Positions 31,738-40,208 of a stretch of 64,000 bases of DNA are shown one piece after another. Each line of letters opens with the position of its first letter. Position 1 is the first letter of the stretch. Both the position numbers and the translations under genes were made by a program. Below the pieces are notes generated by a model. That model ran no database searches and was not told where the DNA came from. It saw only the letters and a program-made list of their open reading frames with translations. Origin of the DNA: UBA822 sp965249775 (GTDB lineage Bacteria; Gemmatimonadota; Gemmatimonadetes; Longimicrobiales; Gaopeijiaceae); assembly GCA_965249775.1 (NCBI GenBank), contig OZ252253.1:3286001-3350000 (forward strand). The letters run 5' to 3'.

Positions 31738-32937
31738 ATGAAACGCCTTCTACCAGCCGTATTGCTCGCTCTCGTGATCGCAGGATGCTCGGACGACACC
31801 GTGGTCGGGGTCGAACCCACGAACGTGATCAGCTTCTCTCGCGACTCCGACGATGCCGAGATCCGAGTCATGACCCGCAACCTCTACATCGGCGCGTCTA
31901 CCACACCCGTCATTACCGCTGACCCTCCAGACGTCCCGTTCCGTCTCGCGGAGGCCTTCGAGGTCTTCCTGTCCACCAGCTTTGAGGATCGTATGGCGGC
32001 CCTTGCCGAGGAGATCGCCGATACGCGCCCGCACCTGGTGGGCCTTCAGGAAGTGACGGTGCTGCGACTGCAGTCCCCGAGCGATCTTGTCTTCGACGGT
32101 ATGGTCGCCGCCACGGACGTCATCGCCGACTTCGAGGCCCCGCTTCTGTCGGAGTTGGCGGCCCGCGGGCTAGACTACCGGATCGTGGCTCGGATCCAGA
32201 ATGCCGACATCGAGCTACCGATGTTCGTTGGTGCGGGGGGTGAAGGGGGCATCCCCTTTGATGACCTCCGCATCACGGACTCCGACATGATCCTGGCGCG
32301 TGGCGATGTCGGCATCGCAAACGTCACCGAGCGAAACTTCACTCTCGCCGTCCCCCTGCCGCGTGGTTGGGTAGCTGTGGACGCGACGGTGGGCAGTGCG
32401 ACCTACCGATTCGTCAACACTCACCTCGAGGCGTTCTCCGACGTCGTCCGGAGGGCGCAGGCGGCCGAACTGCGCGCGGCCTTGGCAGCGGAGGTCAACC
32501 CGGTGATCGCCGTGGGCGACTTCAATACGGAGGCCACAGGCGGTGTGGGGACGACGTACCAGGACATGCTCGCCGCCGGGTATGAGGACGTGTGGCCGCT
32601 CAGTGACCCCGACGGCGATCCGGGATTCACGTGCTGCCACCCCCCCGACCTCTTGTTGGACCCGACCGCACCGTTCGATCAGCGCATCGACCTGATCTTC
32701 GTCCGTGAGGGCGCCAGCCCTCAGTCTCCGAGTCTCGACGAGGTCGAGGCCGAAGTGGTGGGCGAGTCACGCCGCGACCGGATTCGGGTCGGCGGGCAGC
32801 GCATTTGGCCTTCCGATCACGCGGGTGTGTTCGCCGAACTGGAGTTCGACGAAGACGACGACGATGACGACGATGATGACGACGACGATGATGATGACGA
32901 TGACGATGACGAGGAAAACGACGACGACGACGACTGA
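31738..32937 (+). CDS. Lipoprotein endonuclease/exonuclease/phosphatase-fold protein with oligo-Asp tail
   Basis: 399 aa; AGGAGGA at 31724-31730. Lipoprotein signal MKRLLPAVLLALVIAGCSDD (Cys17). The EEP fold motifs appear in order: RVMTRNLYIGA, HLVGLQEVTVL (Glu), FVNTHLEAF, VIAVGDFNTEA (Asp/Asn), RIDLIFVREG and IWPSDHAGVFAELEF (catalytic His). It should be a Mg-dependent phosphoesterase anchored in the envelope; nucleic acid, lipid or sugar-phosphate substrates are all possible. The C-terminus is 19 Asp, then EEN, then five Asp, encoded by GAC/GAT repeats. Upstream tandem PadR-type boxes suggest control by the nearby regulator. Confidence 0.85.
   Translation: MKRLLPAVLLALVIAGCSDDTVVGVEPTNVISFSRDSDDAEIRVMTRNLYIGASTTPVITADPPDVPFRLAEAFEVFLSTSFEDRMAALAEEIADTRPHLVGLQEVTVLRLQSPSDLVFDGMVAATDVIADFEAPLLSELAARGLDYRIVARIQNADIELPMFVGAGGEGGIPFDDLRITDSDMILARGDVGIANVTERNFTLAVPLPRGWVAVDATVGSATYRFVNTHLEAFSDVVRRAQAAELRAALAAEVNPVIAVGDFNTEATGGVGTTYQDMLAAGYEDVWPLSDPDGDPGFTCCHPPDLLLDPTAPFDQRIDLIFVREGASPQSPSLDEVEAEVVGESRRDRIRVGGQRIWPSDHAGVFAELEFDEDDDDDDDDDDDDDDDDDDDEENDDDDD
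32854..32934 (+). repeat. GAC/GAT trinucleotide tract encoding an oligo-aspartate tail
   Basis: 27 codons: 19 Asp, Glu-Glu-Asn, 5 Asp, directly before the stop. The mix of GAC and GAT shows it is not a perfect single-triplet repeat, so it is probably kept by selection rather than being a fresh expansion. Confidence 0.9.
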
Positions 32938-33127
32938 GAAGCGTGATAGGAGGTATCGATGAAACACGGTCGGTCATGGCACGCCGGCCGTGCTGGTGAG
33001 CACGGTCGTAGAGGGCATTACGCTCGCCGACAGGATCAGGAACTTCTTTTGCGAGCATCTCGACCTGGCGGACGCGTTCTAGCTCGTTTCGCCCATAGCG
33101 GACAAGTCGCAAGAGGAGCGAGATGAA
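32938..33127 (+). other. Intergenic stretch with a possible gene-end remnant
   Basis: A ribosome-binding-like AGGAGGT (32948-32954) and ATG (32959) open a frame without recognisable product. In another frame, a 3' end reads GTPAVLVSTVVEGITLADRI then NFFCEHLDLADAF and stops at TAG near 33080. It looks protein-like, but I cannot identify it. Confidence 0.3.
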
Positions 33128-33736
33128 ATGCAGAAGCGCAGACACTCGGGAGACGGGCTCGTGGCAGGAGCGATGGTACTCCTGCTGACACTGATCTTCG
33201 TCTTGCCGTCTGACGGCTCAACGCAAGCTGTCGCGAGCCCGGGCGACCGGATACGAGTCAAGCAGGTGGACGGAACGATTCTCACCGGGACGCTGGCTAC
33301 GGTTTCGGCAGAGGCGATTCAGCTATCTGTCGATTCGAACCGAGTGGAGGGTGGCATCGGAATCCCAAGCTCCCAGATCGCGACACTTGAACGCCAGCAA
33401 GGCACCCGCAGTAAGAGCAGCCTTGGTGCCATTGTCGGACTCCTGGCAGGTGGCGCCATCGCGGTGGCCACCTTCCCGGACCGGTCCTGCCCTGGGAACG
33501 ACTTCGACTTCACCCCCGACTTCGGCTGCATAAGTGCGGCCGTTGCCCCATTCGTCGGTCACGTCGCACTAGGCTTGGTCGCAGGAGCGGTCGGCGGCTA
33601 TCTAATCGGGTCGGCGTTCCGCACGGAAAACTGGGTAATCGTGCCCTTGATCGAAGTGGCGCCCACCGGACAGGGCACAAGCGCATCGGCATTTGGCTTC
33701 GGCCTACGATTCGCCCGCGTCCAGCTGCCTTGGTGA
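33128..33736 (+). CDS. Hypothetical membrane-associated protein
   Basis: 202 aa. An N-terminal hydrophobic helix (LVAGAMVLLLTLIFVLPSDG, about 11-30) may be a signal or anchor. Then comes a small beta region (DRIRVKQVDGTILTGTLATVSAEAIQLSV, like an SH3/LSm-type barrel). Two glycine-rich hydrophobic segments (LGAIVGLLAGGAIAVATF, about 99-116; LGLVAGAVGGYLIGSAF, about 148-164) follow, with two Cys between them. The pattern 'VKLxDGTxLxGxL' plus a glycine zipper is common in Gemmatimonadota hypothetical proteins. Function unknown. Confidence 0.6.
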   Translation: MQKRRHSGDGLVAGAMVLLLTLIFVLPSDGSTQAVASPGDRIRVKQVDGTILTGTLATVSAEAIQLSVDSNRVEGGIGIPSSQIATLERQQGTRSKSSLGAIVGLLAGGAIAVATFPDRSCPGNDFDFTPDFGCISAAVAPFVGHVALGLVAGAVGGYLIGSAFRTENWVIVPLIEVAPTGQGTSASAFGFGLRFARVQLPW

Positions 33737-33847
33737 AGGCGCAGCAGAATCGCAACGATTAATCGTGACGGCTCCGTGTGGGAGCTCGGCAAACCGCGCA
33801 ACAGAGACACGGGCTTGCCGACGTTGCCGTTCGGATGATCGAGAGGA

Positions 33848-34858
33848 CTACCGCATCGGCTTGAGGTACTGATCGTACCACTCGAGCGCGAGCTCCACGC
33901 TCTGGGGGAAGCGCTCGCCGTAGATCCCGTAGTGCTCGATGCCGGGCTCGATGTGATAGCGGCTCGGGATTCGAGCCTTGATGCGCTCGAACACCAGGCC
34001 CGAATGCTGTGTGATGTCGAAGAGATTCTCGTTAGCGGCGTCGATGAGCAGCGTCGGGACGTTGAGTCGGTCCACCTCGTCGACTGGCGAATAGCGGGCG
34101 AACTGGCTGAAATAGGGTGTCCCGTCGAGTCCTTCCACCACCACGTCCTCACCCTGCGGGACCGGGGGCGCCTCACCCCTCGCCCTCTGAATCTCCTTTT
34201 CGTGGACCACATCGAGACCGCCTGCCCGAACCTCGGCGGACGACCGCCCGCTCATGGAGCCGACTTGGCTCACGACAACCTTCACCCGGGGGTCGTTGAT
34301 CGCGGTCATGACGACCAGGCCCCCACCGAAGCTCGATCCCCAGATCCCGAGACGTTCCATGTCGACCCGGGGCTCTCCCTCCAGAAAGTTCAACGTTGAG
34401 CGGATGTCCTCGAGCTGATCGAGGGGATCGACGACCTCCCGGATCACCTGGACGTTGACGCGCGCGTGCCCGTTCGCATCAGGCTCGGGCTGATCTCCGA
34501 CGATCACGAGTCGGCTGTCGCTCTCACCCCAGCCGCGGTAGTCGAACGCCAGGACGATGTATCCCGCCGCGGCGAACGCCGGAGCGTAGCTACCGTTCAG
34601 GTGCGACTTGAGGCCACCCCATCCGTGAGCAAGAAGTATGGTGGGGGCCTTCTCGTTCTCCACCAGGCCCGGCGGGAACCAGATATCGCCCGCGAGGCGT
34701 GTCCCATCGCTGTAGATGTCGACGGCCCGTCGCGTGACTTCCTGGCTCTGGGCCGACGCGGGCAGAATGCAGGCGATCGCTGCTACCAGGGCTACACACC
34801 ACCTGGTAAGTCCGAGGCTCATCAAGCCTCTCCGTCCTGCTGAGCTGTTCGAGTACAT
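33848..34858 (-). CDS. Secreted alpha/beta hydrolase (X-Pro dipeptidyl-peptidase S15-like / dienelactone hydrolase-like)
   Basis: 336 aa from ATG 34858, chosen because AAGGAGG precedes it and a signal peptide follows (about 1-38, ending SAQSQ). AVDIYSDGTRLAGDIWFPPG, LLAHGWGG (oxyanion HGWGG), FDYRGWGESDSR, the elbow GSSFGGG, DAANENLFD (acid) and HIEPGIEHYGIYG (His) complete a hydrolase. It resembles the S15/CocE-related 'alpha/beta fold' exported hydrolases. It lies at the 3' end of a minus-strand run, 130 nt downstream of a GNAT gene. Confidence 0.82.
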   Translation of the reverse strand: MYSNSSAGRRGLMSLGLTRWCVALVAAIACILPASAQSQEVTRRAVDIYSDGTRLAGDIWFPPGLVENEKAPTILLAHGWGGLKSHLNGSYAPAFAAAGYIVLAFDYRGWGESDSRLVIVGDQPEPDANGHARVNVQVIREVVDPLDQLEDIRSTLNFLEGEPRVDMERLGIWGSSFGGGLVVMTAINDPRVKVVVSQVGSMSGRSSAEVRAGGLDVVHEKEIQRARGEAPPVPQGEDVVVEGLDGTPYFSQFARYSPVDEVDRLNVPTLLIDAANENLFDITQHSGLVFERIKARIPSRYHIEPGIEHYGIYGERFPQSVELALEWYDQYLKPMR

Positions 34859-34988
34859 GCGAGCCTCCTTGAGATCGCGCCACGCTGGACTACCTACCGC
34901 CACCATGGTCGCTGAGGTAGACCTCCGCAAGTGACCTATCGAAACCTCTCAGCAGTGATCCATTACGCCATGACGGCCGATTCGGATC

Positions 34989-35552
34989 TTATCCCCCGTC
35001 TGGCCGTGAGAGCCTCTTCTTCCCCAGGATGTGGGGCTCTTCTTCACGGCGGGGGAAAGACACCACCAGGCCACGGGCCACTTCCACGAGACCCAACGCT
35101 TCGTGCAAATCGATGGAAGGGCCGTTTACCTCAGCCACGGTGTAGTAGACCATGTCGGTTCGTTCGCTCAGCCACGTGATACGGTGTTCGGTTAACGCTC
35201 GACCGACTCCTCGCCGACGGTGGCTGGGCAGCACACTGAGCCCTGCCAGGTACCACCCCTCGGGAAGTCCTGGATCCCCGTTCCTCTCTGACCAGGCGTG
35301 GTACCTACAAACCGCGTAGCCGACGACCTCGCCCTCCACCGACGCGACGAAGTTGTACCAACGGATCTCCTCGCGGGCGATACGCTCGAACGATGCGACG
35401 ATACGGGGAACGAGGGTCTCGACTGAGCCGATCCCGCGAGCCTCGTCGATCCGGGCGATCGCCTCGATGTCGTCCGTCGTTGCTGCGCGCACGTCGACGT
35501 GGGTCGGGCGGCCATGTTTATCGGGCTCGTAGGGTGGCTGTTCGCGGCTCAC
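34989..35552 (-). CDS. GNAT-family N-acetyltransferase
   Basis: 187 aa, GTG start at 35552. VRAATTDDIEAIARIDEARG (beta-1/alpha-1), EGEVVGYAVCRYH, YLAGLSVLPSHRRRGVGRALTEHRI with the acetyl-CoA loop Q/RxxGxG/A written as HRRRGVGRAL (about 111-120), and a final YYTVAEVNGPSIDLHEALGLVEVARG give a full GNAT fold. Acceptor unknown. It follows the thioesterase gene by 36 nt, probably in one transcript. Confidence 0.85.
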   Translation of the reverse strand: MSREQPPYEPDKHGRPTHVDVRAATTDDIEAIARIDEARGIGSVETLVPRIVASFERIAREEIRWYNFVASVEGEVVGYAVCRYHAWSERNGDPGLPEGWYLAGLSVLPSHRRRGVGRALTEHRITWLSERTDMVYYTVAEVNGPSIDLHEALGLVEVARGLVVSFPRREEEPHILGKKRLSRPDGG

Positions 35553-35588
35553 GGAACTGCCGAGAAGCTCCGCCTAAACACCCGAGTT

Positions 35589-36089
35589 TCAACCATTCGT
35601 GGAAGACCCGACCTCCAGTCCGATTCGGCGCCCGACCTGTGGAGGCACCGGCAGTGTCTCGTGAAGACTCAAGATGTCTGCTAACCGCGCGAGTACGTGG
35701 GCCGCCATCGGCCCACCGCGTCGTGTTGCCAGGCTCACGTGAAGAGACATGAGCTCGTTGGTGGCCGCCAGGAACCCCTCAGTCGCGTGATACATCTCGT
35801 GGAAGTAGTGGATCCGCTTCGCATCGAACTCCAGCAGTCTCGTCGTGAATCGCAGCGGAGCCGCGACCCGCACCTCCCGCAGGTAGTTCACGTGTGATTC
35901 GAGCGTGAAGGTGGTGACACCCGAACGCGTCCTTTCGCTCGCGGTCAGACCGATGTGGTCGAGCCACGTGTCGGTGGCACGGTCGAAGGCCACCACGTAG
36001 TAGCCCATGTTGAGATGGTCGTTGTCGTCGATCCACTCGGGATGCACGACGTCGCGATGCCCATCGAAGGGGGCCGAGATCTCTACCAC
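35589..36089 (-). CDS. Hotdog-fold thioesterase (carnitine-dehydrogenase-associated type)
   Basis: 166 aa, GTG start at 36089 with GGAGGG about 5 nt upstream. HPEWIDDNDHLNMGYYVVAFDRATDTWLDHIGL is the 4HBT-type active-site helix with the DxNxHxN-like signature; SHVNYLREVRVAAPLRFTTRLLEFDAKRIHYFHEMYH gives the central strands. Close relatives hydrolyse short acyl-CoAs such as betainyl-CoA. The gene sits 12 nt after DUF2157. The substrate cannot be told from sequence. Confidence 0.8.
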   Translation of the reverse strand: MVEISAPFDGHRDVVHPEWIDDNDHLNMGYYVVAFDRATDTWLDHIGLTASERTRSGVTTFTLESHVNYLREVRVAAPLRFTTRLLEFDAKRIHYFHEMYHATEGFLAATNELMSLHVSLATRRGGPMAAHVLARLADILSLHETLPVPPQVGRRIGLEVGSSTNG

Positions 36090-36101
36090 ACACCCTCCAC
36101 G

Positions 36102-37262
36102 CTAGCTCGAGGCCACCGTGTCGAGAGGCACCTCCGGACCACCTGTGCGGCCGGAGATCCAGAAGAGCATCCCGGCGGTCGCCACGAGGGCGGCGACGGC
36201 GCCGAGCGCCCCAGCCGCGTCCACCGCCCACACCCACAGGGCGATGATGAACGCGAGCATCGAGGTCATCATCAACTCACGCAGGGCGAAGCGCCGCGCA
36301 TAGAGGAAGCCCATCACCCCGGCTCCGCCGACCAGTACCAGAGCGAGCCCGGCCCCTCCGTCGAGCGTCCAAAACGCAGTAATGAAGCCGAACAGGATCC
36401 AAATCAGGACCAGGTAGGCGAGCATCTGCCCGAAGTTCTCGCGCTCCAACGCAGGCGGACCCCAGTGGATACCCCAGAGGGTGAGCGCCAAGATGAGAGC
36501 GAGCCAGAAGTCGAGCGGAACCATCACGTTCGCCTGTGTGTCGAACGTCTCCAAGCTCGTCCAGGTGATCATTACGAAGCCCGCGAAGAGCGCCATCACG
36601 AACGCATTGAGCGCCCACGGATGACGCTCACCCTCCGGATCGAGCACGAGTAGGCGGAGGAGCACCAGAATCGCCACGAGCAAGACCGCATCCACGGCCC
36701 ACGCGATTCCGGTGGCCGATAGCGTAGTTGCGCGGTCGAGGAAAACCGCGAAGAAAGCCAGGTCGAACGCCAGATAAATGGCCGGCATCACGACGTTGCG
36801 GCTCAAGGCGCGCGGCGCGAGCACGATCGGCACGGCGAGGGAGAGTCCTCCAATGACGAAGCCTCCGAACGTGACGTCGTCCCAGGCTTGCTTCGAGTAG
36901 ATGGCGGTCGAGAGCAGAAAGCCAAGGCCGGCCGTCTGCATCAGGTAGGAAGCGGGACGCCACCTGTGCGACCCCTCGAGTTGCGCGCCGAAGGTCATGA
37001 CCCCGACGCCGATGGCGCCCAGCACGTATACTCTGGCACCCTCGCCCAGAAGCGGCCAAGCCCAGTTGAGGAAGAGCCCCCCCGCGATGACCAGCACGAT
37101 GGCTCCGGTCGAGGCAAGCACGTACTGCGAGAGGCGCTTGGTCGTCACCTCGGCAGTCTGGGCGACTTCGCCACGGAGGAGCGCAGCGACGTCGGCGTCT
37201 ATGAGCGCGTCCCGCTCCCACCGGTCGATCGCCTCGAGCGTGGCGCCGGTATCTGCGCTCAT
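36102..37262 (-). CDS. DUF2157-like polytopic membrane protein
   Basis: 386 aa. A short cytoplasmic head (about 1-45, WERDALIDADVAALLRGEVAQ) resembles the DUF2157 N-terminus, followed by about 11-12 transmembrane helices. AGGAGGTACGC precedes the ATG at 37262. Members of this class are uncharacterised membrane proteins. It starts 40 nt after the ABC binding-protein gene ends and may be read through from that operon. Confidence 0.72.
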   Translation of the reverse strand: MSADTGATLEAIDRWERDALIDADVAALLRGEVAQTAEVTTKRLSQYVLASTGAIVLVIAGGLFLNWAWPLLGEGARVYVLGAIGVGVMTFGAQLEGSHRWRPASYLMQTAGLGFLLSTAIYSKQAWDDVTFGGFVIGGLSLAVPIVLAPRALSRNVVMPAIYLAFDLAFFAVFLDRATTLSATGIAWAVDAVLLVAILVLLRLLVLDPEGERHPWALNAFVMALFAGFVMITWTSLETFDTQANVMVPLDFWLALILALTLWGIHWGPPALERENFGQMLAYLVLIWILFGFITAFWTLDGGAGLALVLVGGAGVMGFLYARRFALRELMMTSMLAFIIALWVWAVDAAGALGAVAALVATAGMLFWISGRTGGPEVPLDTVASS

Positions 37263-37302
37263 GCGTACCTCCTACCTCGTGGGTTGAGGCTCCCCTGGAT
37301 CT

Positions 37303-38640
37303 CTACTGCGACCCTTCCAACACGCGGATCGCCGCCTCGATGTCGATGCCCGACTCGATCCAATCCGTGAGCTTCACGGCGGTCCCCCCTTCGATGGTGC
37401 GCGCGAGGAACATCGCCCTGGTGCCCTGCCGCTGGTTCGGCCCGTAGGTAATCGGGGGCCCGCTCCCCTCGAAGCCGTCCAGCGTCTCCAATGCCGCGAT
37501 GAGGCTCTCGGTCGTCAGATCACGCCCGGCTCTCCGGAGTCCCTCGACCAGCGGCTCCGAATATCGGAATCCGGCGAATAAGAACTCTCCGGCGCGCTCG
37601 TCAGGGGCGAGCCTGGCAGCGGCTTCTCGATATTTCGTCGTTAGCGGATGATCCGAGTTGGCCAACTGACCGATCGCGGCGAAGACGATCCCGGCCCATG
37701 CTCCTTCGGTCAGGTCGTACATCAGTTCCGTGTCCGCCAGCACCGAGCTGGCCAGCCACTGCGGCTCGTAGCCGAGCCGGCCGATCGCGCCAACGATGAT
37801 GGTCGCATGCCGCGGGGTCAGCCACATGATGATGGCGTCGGCGCCCGACTCACGGAGCCGAACCGCATGCGAGTTGAGATCGGTGTCAGGCACCTCGACC
37901 GACACCGCCTCGACCACGCTGAGTCCGTGTTTCTCGAGCGCAAGCTCAGCACCCAGGAGGCCACTCTCACCGAAATCGTCGTTCACGTAGATGACTGCGA
38001 CTCTCGTCTTGCCGAGATCGTTGACCGCATAGTCGACGAGCACTGCAGCCTCGTCCAAGTAAGGCGTATACTGCGCAAATACGTACTTCCTCGGTGGATA
38101 TGCCCAGAATGTCGCACCGGTCGCGGGCGACACCATCACGACCTCGTGCTCCGTGAGGTAGTCGAGGACGGCTCTGTTCGACGCGGTACCCACACCGGCA
38201 GTAATGGCAAAGACCCCGTCACGCTCGACCATCTCTCGTACGGCCGCCACCGTACGGGAGGCTTGGAAGGCGTCGTCCTTCAGGATGAACTCGATCTGCC
38301 GCCCGTGGATGCCCCCTTCTTCGTTGATCATGTCGAAGTAGATCTCGGCGCCTCGGCCGACTGCACCCCAGAGAGCTGCCGGCCCGGTCAGGGGCGACCA
38401 CGTGCCGATCACAATAGTGTCGTCGGTCACGCCCCGGACCCCGCCCTCGTCTGGCTCCGCACAACTGAGTCCGGCGGATGCGGCGAGGAGCAACACCACG
38501 GTCACGTCGGCGAAGCGACTCCGGCGACTCCTGTGACTCCCGCGGCTCGTCCGGCTCTTGTGACTCGGCCGACTGGTACGGCCCAAACGACTCGTCCGTC
38601 TCAAACGACTCGATCGGCTCCTATCACTCCAGTTCGACAT
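37303..38640 (-). CDS. ABC importer substrate-binding lipoprotein, branched-chain amino-acid (LivK/HAAT) type
   Basis: 445 aa from ATG 38640, which overlaps livF by 17 nt. The mature protein is a type I periplasmic-binding fold: DDTIVIGTWSPLTGPAALWGAVGRGAEIYFDMINEEGGIHGRQIEFILKDDAFQ, TAGVGTASNRAVLDYL, YVNDDFGESGLLGAELAL and SGADAIIMWLTPRHATIIV. A lipobox-like GLSC places the lipid anchor at Cys60. The 37 residues before it are an SR-rich repeat (SRSSRLRRTSRLGRTSR and on), which is very unusual ahead of a signal peptide. An internal GTG at 38505 (residue 46) would give a normal-length signal and may be the true start. Ligand: amino acid, amide or organic acid. Confidence 0.85.
   Translation of the reverse strand: MSNWSDRSRSSRLRRTSRLGRTSRPSHKSRTSRGSHRSRRSRFADVTVVLLLAASAGLSCAEPDEGGVRGVTDDTIVIGTWSPLTGPAALWGAVGRGAEIYFDMINEEGGIHGRQIEFILKDDAFQASRTVAAVREMVERDGVFAITAGVGTASNRAVLDYLTEHEVVMVSPATGATFWAYPPRKYVFAQYTPYLDEAAVLVDYAVNDLGKTRVAVIYVNDDFGESGLLGAELALEKHGLSVVEAVSVEVPDTDLNSHAVRLRESGADAIIMWLTPRHATIIVGAIGRLGYEPQWLASSVLADTELMYDLTEGAWAGIVFAAIGQLANSDHPLTTKYREAAARLAPDERAGEFLFAGFRYSEPLVEGLRRAGRDLTTESLIAALETLDGFEGSGPPITYGPNQRQGTRAMFLARTIEGGTAVKLTDWIESGIDIEAAIRVLEGSQ
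38515..38625. repeat. Degenerate 9-bp repeat region encoding Ser/Arg-rich N-terminus
   Basis: A run of roughly 9-nt units (GACTCG/CTCGTC variants on the plus strand) encodes SRx repeats on the minus strand. It separates the livF stop from the lipobox of the binding protein. Confidence 0.6.
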
Positions 38641-39403
38641 CTTCTTGGACTCCCTGGTCGGACGTTGTGGATGTGGCCCCCATGTATAGCTCCTCCACCT
38701 CGTCATTGTCGACCAACTCCTGGGCCGTCCCGGAGACGACGAACTCTCCGCTCTTGAGCACGACACCGTCGTCGGCCACTTTGAGGGCCATGCGCGCGTT
38801 CTGTTCTACGAGCAAGACTGTAACGCCCTCGTCGCGGATCTGCGAGATGATGTCGAAGACCTGCCCCACCAATATCGGAGCCAGGCCGAGCGACGGCTCG
38901 TCGAGCAGAAGCAGCTCGGGCTCGTTCATGAGCGCGCGACCAATTGCCAACATCTGCTGTTCGCCGCCCGAGAGCGTACCCGCACGCTGCGTCTGTCGGT
39001 CTGCCAGAACAGGGAAGTAGTCGTGGACGCGGTCGAGTGTCCGCCGCGTGGACTGGCGGTCTCGGACGGTGTAGGCGCCTACGTTCAGGTTCTCGTTCAC
39101 GGTAAGCTCCGGGAAGACGTGACGCCCTTCCGGAACGTACGAGATGCCGGTGCGAACGATCTTCTCCGTCGCCATCCCATCGATCCGTTCCCCCCGGAAG
39201 GTGATCGTGCCGCCCCGTGGCTGGCCGGCCAGGACACCCATGATGGTCCCCAGCAACGTGCTCTTACCAGCTCCGTTGCTGCCCAGGATCACCGTGACGC
39301 TGCCTTCCGCTACGGAGAGCGAGACACGAGAGAGGGCCCGGAGCGGGCCGTAGTACGTCTCGACGCCGTCGAGCTCGAGAAGAGGGGTAGCCGGGTTACT
39401 CAT
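38624..39403 (-). CDS. livF: ABC transporter ATP-binding protein, LivF type
   Basis: 259 aa. Walker A GSNGAGKST, LGTIMGVL, RTGISYVPEGRHVFPELTVNENL (the LivF-specific PEGR-FP block), signature LSGGEQQMLAIGRALM, Walker B LLLLDEPSLGLAP and H-loop VLLVEQNARMA are intact. With LivG it forms the heterodimeric ATPase of a HAAT importer. The start overlaps the end of livG by 8 nt. The C-terminus is extended by an acidic tail (DQGVQEDVELE). Confidence 0.92.
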   Translation of the reverse strand: MSNPATPLLELDGVETYYGPLRALSRVSLSVAEGSVTVILGSNGAGKSTLLGTIMGVLAGQPRGGTITFRGERIDGMATEKIVRTGISYVPEGRHVFPELTVNENLNVGAYTVRDRQSTRRTLDRVHDYFPVLADRQTQRAGTLSGGEQQMLAIGRALMNEPELLLLDEPSLGLAPILVGQVFDIISQIRDEGVTVLLVEQNARMALKVADDGVVLKSGEFVVSGTAQELVDNDEVEELYMGATSTTSDQGVQEDVELE

Positions 39404-40166
39404 CGCCTAGATACGCCTTGATGACTTCCGGGTGTCGACGTACTTCCTCCGGGGTTCCGTGAGCGATCGGTTTTCCGAAGTTCAAGGCCAGGACCCGGTC
39501 CGCTAGGCCCATCGCCAGCTGCAGCTGGTGCTCGATCAAGAGGATCGTCAGATCGAGATCGGCCCGAAGCCGGTCGAGCAGCTCACCCAACTCGGTTCGC
39601 TCCTGGGCGTTCATTCCCGCAGACGGCTCGTCGACGAGAAGCAGCTTCGGCTCCATGGCCATGGCCCGCGCGAGCTCGACCCGCTTCTGAGTTCCGTACG
39701 GCAGCTCGCTCACGGGTCGTTCTCGCACCGCATCGAGATCGAGGAGCTCCAGGATGTGCTGGACCCGCGCTCGGTTCTCGCTCTCGTTGCGGGCCGCCTT
39801 GGTTCGGCCGTTCACCATGGCTACCCCCCGCCACACCCCCGTCGTCATGTGTTGATGCCGCCCGAGCATCAGGTTGTCGATCGTGCTCTCGTTCCCGAAC
39901 AGCTCGATATTCTGGAACGTTCGGGCGATGCCGCGCCGCGCGATGCGGTGCGGCCTCAATCCGGAGATCCGCTCGCCCTCGAAATGTACGCTGCCCGCCG
40001 TCGGCCGATGGATCCCGCTGATGCAGTTGAACGCGGTCGACTTGCCCGAGCCGTTGGGCCCGATCACGGAGAAGATCGTCCCGCGCTCTACCTCGAAGGA
40101 GACTTCGTCGAGCGCGGTCAGCCCACCAAAGCGCATCGTGAGTCCTTCCACGGCGAAGAAGGCCAT
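39396..40166 (-). CDS. livG: ABC transporter ATP-binding protein, LivG type
   Basis: 256 aa. Walker A GPNGSGKST, the LivG-type NCISGIHRPTAGSVHFEGERISG and RRGIARTFQNIELF, signature written LPYGTQKRVELARAM (a G-T-Q-K variant of LSYGxQR), Walker B LLLVDEPSAGMNAQE and LLIEHQLQLAM. The LPYGTQKR form occurs in LivG subfamilies and should stay functional. The start region (ribosome-binding site, ATG and first codons) is a tandem 27-bp duplication that creates an 8-codon frame between livH and livG. Confidence 0.92.
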   Translation of the reverse strand: MAFFAVEGLTMRFGGLTALDEVSFEVERGTIFSVIGPNGSGKSTAFNCISGIHRPTAGSVHFEGERISGLRPHRIARRGIARTFQNIELFGNESTIDNLMLGRHQHMTTGVWRGVAMVNGRTKAARNESENRARVQHILELLDLDAVRERPVSELPYGTQKRVELARAMAMEPKLLLVDEPSAGMNAQERTELGELLDRLRADLDLTILLIEHQLQLAMGLADRVLALNFGKPIAHGTPEEVRRHPEVIKAYLGDE

Positions 40167-40208
40167 CTAGACCCTCCTATCGAAGAAGGCCATCTAGACC
40201 TTCCTTTC
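40155..40208. repeat. 27-bp tandem duplication of the livG ribosome-binding site and start
   Basis: 40155-40181 and 40182-40208 match at 25 of 27 positions. On the minus strand the upstream copy supplies the livH stop, then ATG GCC TTC TTC GAT AGG AGG GTC TAG (40193-40167), a complete mini-ORF ending one base before the livG ATG at 40166. Confidence 0.9.

Noticed and set aside
32854..32934. CRISPR-like or microsatellite array
   Set aside because: The repeat is trinucleotide, in frame and without spacers; it encodes an Asp tail.
33123..33180. Alternative ATG at 33123 (MKCRSADTRE frame)
   Set aside because: The frame closes soon and lacks a signal; the 33128 frame gives a membrane-type protein over 202 codons.
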